The position numbers and the translations under genes are program-made. The notes under the pieces are model-generated. The model made no database searches, was not told the DNA's origin, and saw nothing but the letters and a program-made list of their open reading frames with translations. From assembly GCF_001039355.2 (NCBI RefSeq), contig NW_019774469.1, positions 87,597 to 151,596 on the forward strand: DNA of 64,000 nucleotides, given 5' to 3'. Source of the stretch: Lingula anatina. Its lineage: Eukaryota; Brachiopoda; Lingulata; Lingulida; Lingulidae. Shown here piece by piece: positions 60,421-64,000 of this stretch (positions are counted from its first letter, which is position 1; every line of letters begins with the position of its first letter).

Positions 60421-60641
60421 GGAACGCAACATATATTCAGTCTACTTTGTCAGCTTTGTGTGTGTAATTCCGCAGTTTCCATGCAATAGACCCAGTTGGA
60501 CAGGACTGATAAACTGGGATTATAAGACTGAACCGGTCACTGGTACACTGTGAGAACTCGTCCAGCTGACCACATATATAGTAATAGTATATTCATTGTA
60601 GGCCCTAGTAAAGCTGCTGCAGCCGAGGACTCGGCACCAAC

Positions 60642-63600
60642 ATGACGGCTATGGAAAGCACCCTTGGTTTTCTGGTTTTTATTTTTCTTTCAATTGGATA
60701 CGCAAACTCTCTGACTGGGTAAGAAGTGGATACTGCCATCTTCTCATAGTTTGGGCAATACAAAGATATTAATGACCACCAGTTCTCCATACCAGCAAGC
60801 CGTCGCATGTTTCTTCTCTGATATCTTGATCTTGTCAGTGTCTTGTGTTGGTTCCTGGTCCAATGAAATTCAGGCAAACTTTCTACGTTTTCTGGATGTC
60901 TAATGAATAACAATTTAAAGCTCCTCTTTGTAGGAATGTCTGCACCGAGACCAGAAGCAGAACAGTGACGGTTTATGCTCAGGTCAGTCGACAGCAGTAT
61001 CAGAAATACACCACCAAGTGCAATCTCTGGAGCAGATGTACCCGCTATAGGTAAATACGGGATGGCCAGTGAGGATGTCTTTTCTTATTTATTATTACAT
61101 GTATGCTGTGTTATGTATTGTGCTATGTAAAGTAGGCCGACCGCGTTATGATGTGTTAAATTTTTTGGGATCCAGATGGTGATCTAGATTATCACCAAAA
61201 TTTTACCACTTCTAAGTTCGAGAATTTCTGCTGTAGCATGCTAAATTTTATCAAAATCCTCTTTAGTTTCTATGGTGGCAAACAGACAAACGGAGGAGAA
61301 AGCATAAGGTATGCCGGTATGAAATAATAATAATACAAAACAGCAAAAATTCTCGAACTTAGAAGTGGTAAAATTTTGGTGATAATCTAGATCACCATCT
61401 GGATCCCAAAAAATTTAATGCATGCATATGATACCTCGCCATTGCGAGGTAGGACAAAGTTGGTATTTTTTTTTACAAATTCATAAAAAAAGGGAGTTTA
61501 GTGAAATAATAGTGAAAAATAGTTCCCTTTGGCGGGAGTCTGCGGTTTCTGTGTGATTTTCTAGTTGCATCTGCCAATGAGGCCTTGTTGTCACCTACTC
61601 CAATATTATATGAAGTATTGTGTATTGATCGTAACCACAAGTTCCAGTGAATGTTTTAGCAATTGCATCAGGATCGCACACAGTGTATTTAATTGTACGG
61701 AGTCTCGTATTTTGTTTTTTGTTTTGTTGTTGTTTTTATTCTTCTCGATAAAAATGCCAAATGAACACCCCAGTACTGTATTCCAGGTCTGTGACAGTGT
61801 ATTTATCAGAGCCGAGACAACAGACCCAGTATTACGCAGTACAGCAGTGCTGTCCTGGATGGAAACAGACGGGAGAATCCTGCGCCACATGTTTGTATAG
61901 CCAAATGAAGACCAAATGAAGACCGTTTTTTATTATAAATAATTAAATACTATTAATGGAGATCAATAAGTGCGCGTTAAGTGTGACCGTCGCGATCTCA
62001 CTTTACTTTCATTTTCCCTTTGCGACGAATGCCCGATGATCATATTTTATGGGCATGTCGATTATGCCCCTGGCCGGGGGGGGGGGGGGGGCTTTTGCTG
62101 GGAAAAAGTACGCTCTGGGTAAAATTTTTTCTAGGAACATCAAGGTTTCATATTAAAAGGTTCACTTTTTTCCGAAAAAGAACCTCCTTTAGAAATTGCT
62201 GGCTATGGGTCTGTGGTTGATGCTCTTTAGGAATAAGACATTGGAGGATATGTGCTGTCGGCATCTACACTATTACTTGTGCACTAGGTGATAAATTGAA
62301 CATTTGAGTTGGTATAGCATTGATTTTTACCGAATGTTGGTCTTTATTTGCAAGAATTCTGCAGTGCTGGATATCATCATGTTTTATATAGTATCTATTG
62401 AAATGTTCTGTGAATATAAAATATTTCAGCAATATGCTCTCTTGGCTGTGTTCACGGTACATGCACCAAACCCGATGTCTGCACATGCGCAGTTGGTTAC
62501 CAAGGACAGAGATGCGACACCGGTAATTATATTATATTATATTATATTATATTATATTATATTATATTATATTATATTATATTATATTATCCATGGTATA
62601 TCTGAGTGTTTCTAGAAACTAAATATAATTAAAAGTTACAAGAGCCAGCGAAATACAGGTGCCTGGACAATTTAACGCTGGCACATTTTTTCAGACTTGG
62701 TGGTTTTTTTTTTCAGCGTTACTTCAGTTTCTGAAATATCTCTCTAAGCGAAGTATAAAAGGTGTTATATTAGGCCTATACCAATATATCCTGGGAGTTT
62801 TACTTCCATGGTTTATCTGAGTAGAAACTAGCACAAGTTTTCAGGGTTGGTGTTTTTATGAAACGTTATGTCACTTTCTGAAATACATGTATCATTCTAG
62901 ACGAAGTATAAAACATGTTCAATGTCTCCAGATATCAACGAGTGTGGAAGCAATAACGGGGGTTGTAGTCATCTGTGTACTAACACACCTGGGAGCTATC
63001 TCTGCACCTGTCCCCAGGGATATTTACTTCATGTTGATAATCACACCTGCACAGGTAAACAAAATAGATACATCTAGACGGATATTTATATTATTATTAT
63101 AAATTATTTGTTTGGCCATAACGTGTTATTAATTTTGTCTATTTACAGTTTTGTGTTTTGATTAATTCGGAAACCATGTTAATGGGCAAATAAAAGTGAC
63201 GCTGAAGCCAAGATAATTTCTGTATTTTGTTGATAATATACACTTAATAAACAAGCTCTTGTGTGACATGAATAAGTGAATATCAAGTAATTAAGCAAAA
63301 TGTTATCATATTTTATATGCAGATATTGACGAATGTCAAACAAAAAATGGCGGCTGTGCTCACACGTGTACTAACACGGCGGGCAGTTACCAGTGTCAGT
63401 GTACAGCAGGGTACCAACTGATGGCGGATAACCATACATGTACAGGTAACTAAGGACGCGTTAACTACTGCTCTATGCCAATGGTCATGTTTTCATTGAA
63501 AAGGCGTATCAGTACATTTCTGTTGCCAGCAATACACACCAATGCCCTCTATTTCGAGGGCACTATATATGTAAAAGTTTATTAAAACAGGGGAAGATTG

Positions 63601-64000
63601 ACACAAATCACTTCACCAAAATTCAGTTGGGGAAATACATATAGGGAGTATGCATTAAAACACTTTTGGTTATACTGCGAGTGTATAGGTAGATCCATTT
63701 TACAAATACATGTACGTGTACGTATAGAAGGGCAAACACAAGGGGCGAAATTGTCTCTCAAAACACACTTGGCTGAAATATGGAGTTTAAGATATTTTTT
63801 CGTAAACGATCTGCGACAGCTTTGCCCTTTTTTATTTCTTCCAAACAACGAATAAAATATAACTTTGATTCTTGGTTGCCGGAGACATGGCATGTTTGTA
63901 AAAACAAGTGTTCCATCTCTTTTAGCAACAGATCCCTGTGAAGGCCAGGTCTGTATTCACGGCAGTTGTAACGCTACATCTCCCTCTGACTACATATGTC
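60642..64000 (+). CDS. Secreted EMI-EGF protein (MEGF6/EGFL7-like), 5' part
   Basis: Seven exons in phase: 60642-60718, 60934-61050, 61787-61890, 62430-62522, 62932-63054, 63323-63445, 63926-64000 (cut by the window). Order: signal peptide ([20 protein letters not shown]), EMI domain about residues 27-97 starting [14 protein letters not shown] and ending [14 protein letters not shown], an EGF domain ([10 protein letters not shown]...[12 protein letters not shown]), two calcium-binding EGF domains each starting DI(N/D)EC, and the start of another EGF ([13 protein letters not shown]). An EMI domain followed by an EGF and DINEC-type EGFs matches MEGF6 and EGFL7. A long extracellular or matrix protein is expected downstream. 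The start codon has the only ATG that gives a signal peptide; its near-neighbour ATG at 60651 is also in frame. Confidence 0.9.
60934..61890 (+). CDS. EMI domain exons (2 and 3)
   Basis: Exon 2 (60934-61050) and exon 3 (61787-61890) split the EMI domain after TRYR. The second ends GCCACAT|GTTTGT, a weaker donor, but joining it to 62430 gives [15 protein letters not shown] in frame. Confidence 0.87.
61156..61418. mobile_element. 79-bp-arm near-perfect inverted repeat in EMI intron
   Basis: Arms 61156-61234 and 61340-61418 differ at one position, with a 105-bp loop. Both ends carry TTAA. The arm gggatccagatggtgatc with caccaaaattttacc, and acagacaaacggagga in the loop, resemble the widespread GGATCACCACCAAAATTT...ACAAACAGACAAAC tail repeat of marine animals, apparently present here as an inverted pair. 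Confidence 0.88.
62060..62215. repeat. Poly-G-associated dispersed repeat, copy 2
   Basis: A run of about 17 G is followed by gcttttgctgggaaaaagt and aaagaacctcctttagaaattgct; same orientation and spacing as the copy near 60.3 kb. Confidence 0.65.
62430..62522 (+). CDS. EMI-EGF gene exon 4, EGF domain
   Basis: [20 protein letters not shown] then [11 protein letters not shown]: six cysteines in EGF spacing, without calcium-binding residues. Phase 1 on both sides, as usual for EGF exons. Confidence 0.9.
62525..62590. repeat. (ATTAT)n pentanucleotide repeat at the exon 4 donor
   Basis: About 13 pentamers start 2-4 nt after the GTAATT donor of the EGF exon. Confidence 0.95.
62591..62920. repeat. 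Diverged tandem duplication in EMI-EGF intron 4
   Basis: ccatggtatatctgag at 62591 and ccatggtttatctgag at 62810 begin two related blocks that share ttggtg, tttctgaaata and gcgaagtataaaa/acgaagtataaaa. Confidence 0.6.
62932..63445 (+). CDS. EMI-EGF gene exons 5 and 6, two calcium-binding EGF domains
   Basis: Both exons (62932-63054, 63323-63445) are 123 nt, phase 1-1, one domain each: [20 protein letters not shown] and [26 protein letters not shown] plus the N-T-P/A-G-S-Y segment mark calcium binding and a hydroxylation consensus. Confidence 0.93.
63926..64000 (+). CDS. EMI-EGF gene exon 7 (partial)
   Basis: [20 protein letters not shown] then DYIC at the window edge: the first part of another EGF domain. 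The acceptor is TTTTAG|C. Confidence 0.85.

Larger units (their letters stand above)
56003..60641. other. Intergenic, no gene recognised
   Basis: Includes a C/CA microsatellite (about 56721-56760), a dispersed repeat at 58.37 kb, a C run near 58965 and a poly-C-associated repeat near 60.3 kb. The forward frame at 59131-59406 has no recognisable domain. 5' exons of the minus-strand glycosyltransferase could lie here unrecognised. Confidence 0.5.

Overview
This is eukaryotic, animal DNA: AT-rich, with short exons bounded by GT/AG introns, long repeat-filled introns and intergenic spaces, microsatellites, long G/C homopolymers and many small inverted-repeat transposons. Gene content (USP10, a secreted Cys-rich C-type lectin, a beta-1,4-galactosyltransferase-family enzyme, an EMI/EGF protein) and repeat style suggest a marine invertebrate, probably a lophotrochozoan such as a mollusc or brachiopod. 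The species cannot be fixed from the sequence. There are two assembly gaps (161 N at 45713-45873, one N at 48670).

Layout. 1-6.0 kb: repeats, no gene recognised. 6.17-19.13 kb (+): a complete 15-exon USP10-like deubiquitinase, 900 residues as assembled here, with catalytic Cys527, His851 and Asp868. 19.1-24.4 kb: intergenic, with a perfect 39-bp-arm hairpin. 24.47-32.49 kb (+): a complete 7-exon gene for an 845-residue secreted protein: signal peptide, short coiled coil, twenty four-cysteine repeats (eighteen in one exon), then a C-type lectin-like domain. 32.5-42.8 kb: no coding exon recognised; part may be a long 3' UTR of the next gene. 42.88-45.07 kb (-): five exons of the catalytic domain of a beta4-galactosyltransferase-family enzyme. 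Its donor-selectivity residue is Leu rather than Tyr, which points to GalNAc transfer; the N-terminal exon(s) were not found. 45.1-60.6 kb: intergenic or 5' region, with a 1.2 kb near-identical duplication joined by a single N, a satellite, a 754-bp foldback element and several MITEs. 60.64-64.0 kb (+): the first seven exons of a secreted EMI-EGF protein (MEGF6/EGFL7-like layout), running off the window end.

The four genes do not form a pathway; three act in the secretory or extracellular space and USP10 is cytosolic. The most distinctive signals are (i) four different MITE families that all carry TAA/TTA-type target duplications and a shared terminal CATTC motif, two of them inserted at the same step of a satellite repeat; (ii) repeated duplication of sequence at 5' splice sites; (iii) the Leu-for-Tyr change in the glycosyltransferase; (iv) the 20-repeat Cys-rich lectin; and (v) loss of the FGDF motif in USP10. 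All exon models were read by eye from splice consensus, phase and family similarity; no alignment or expression data were used.
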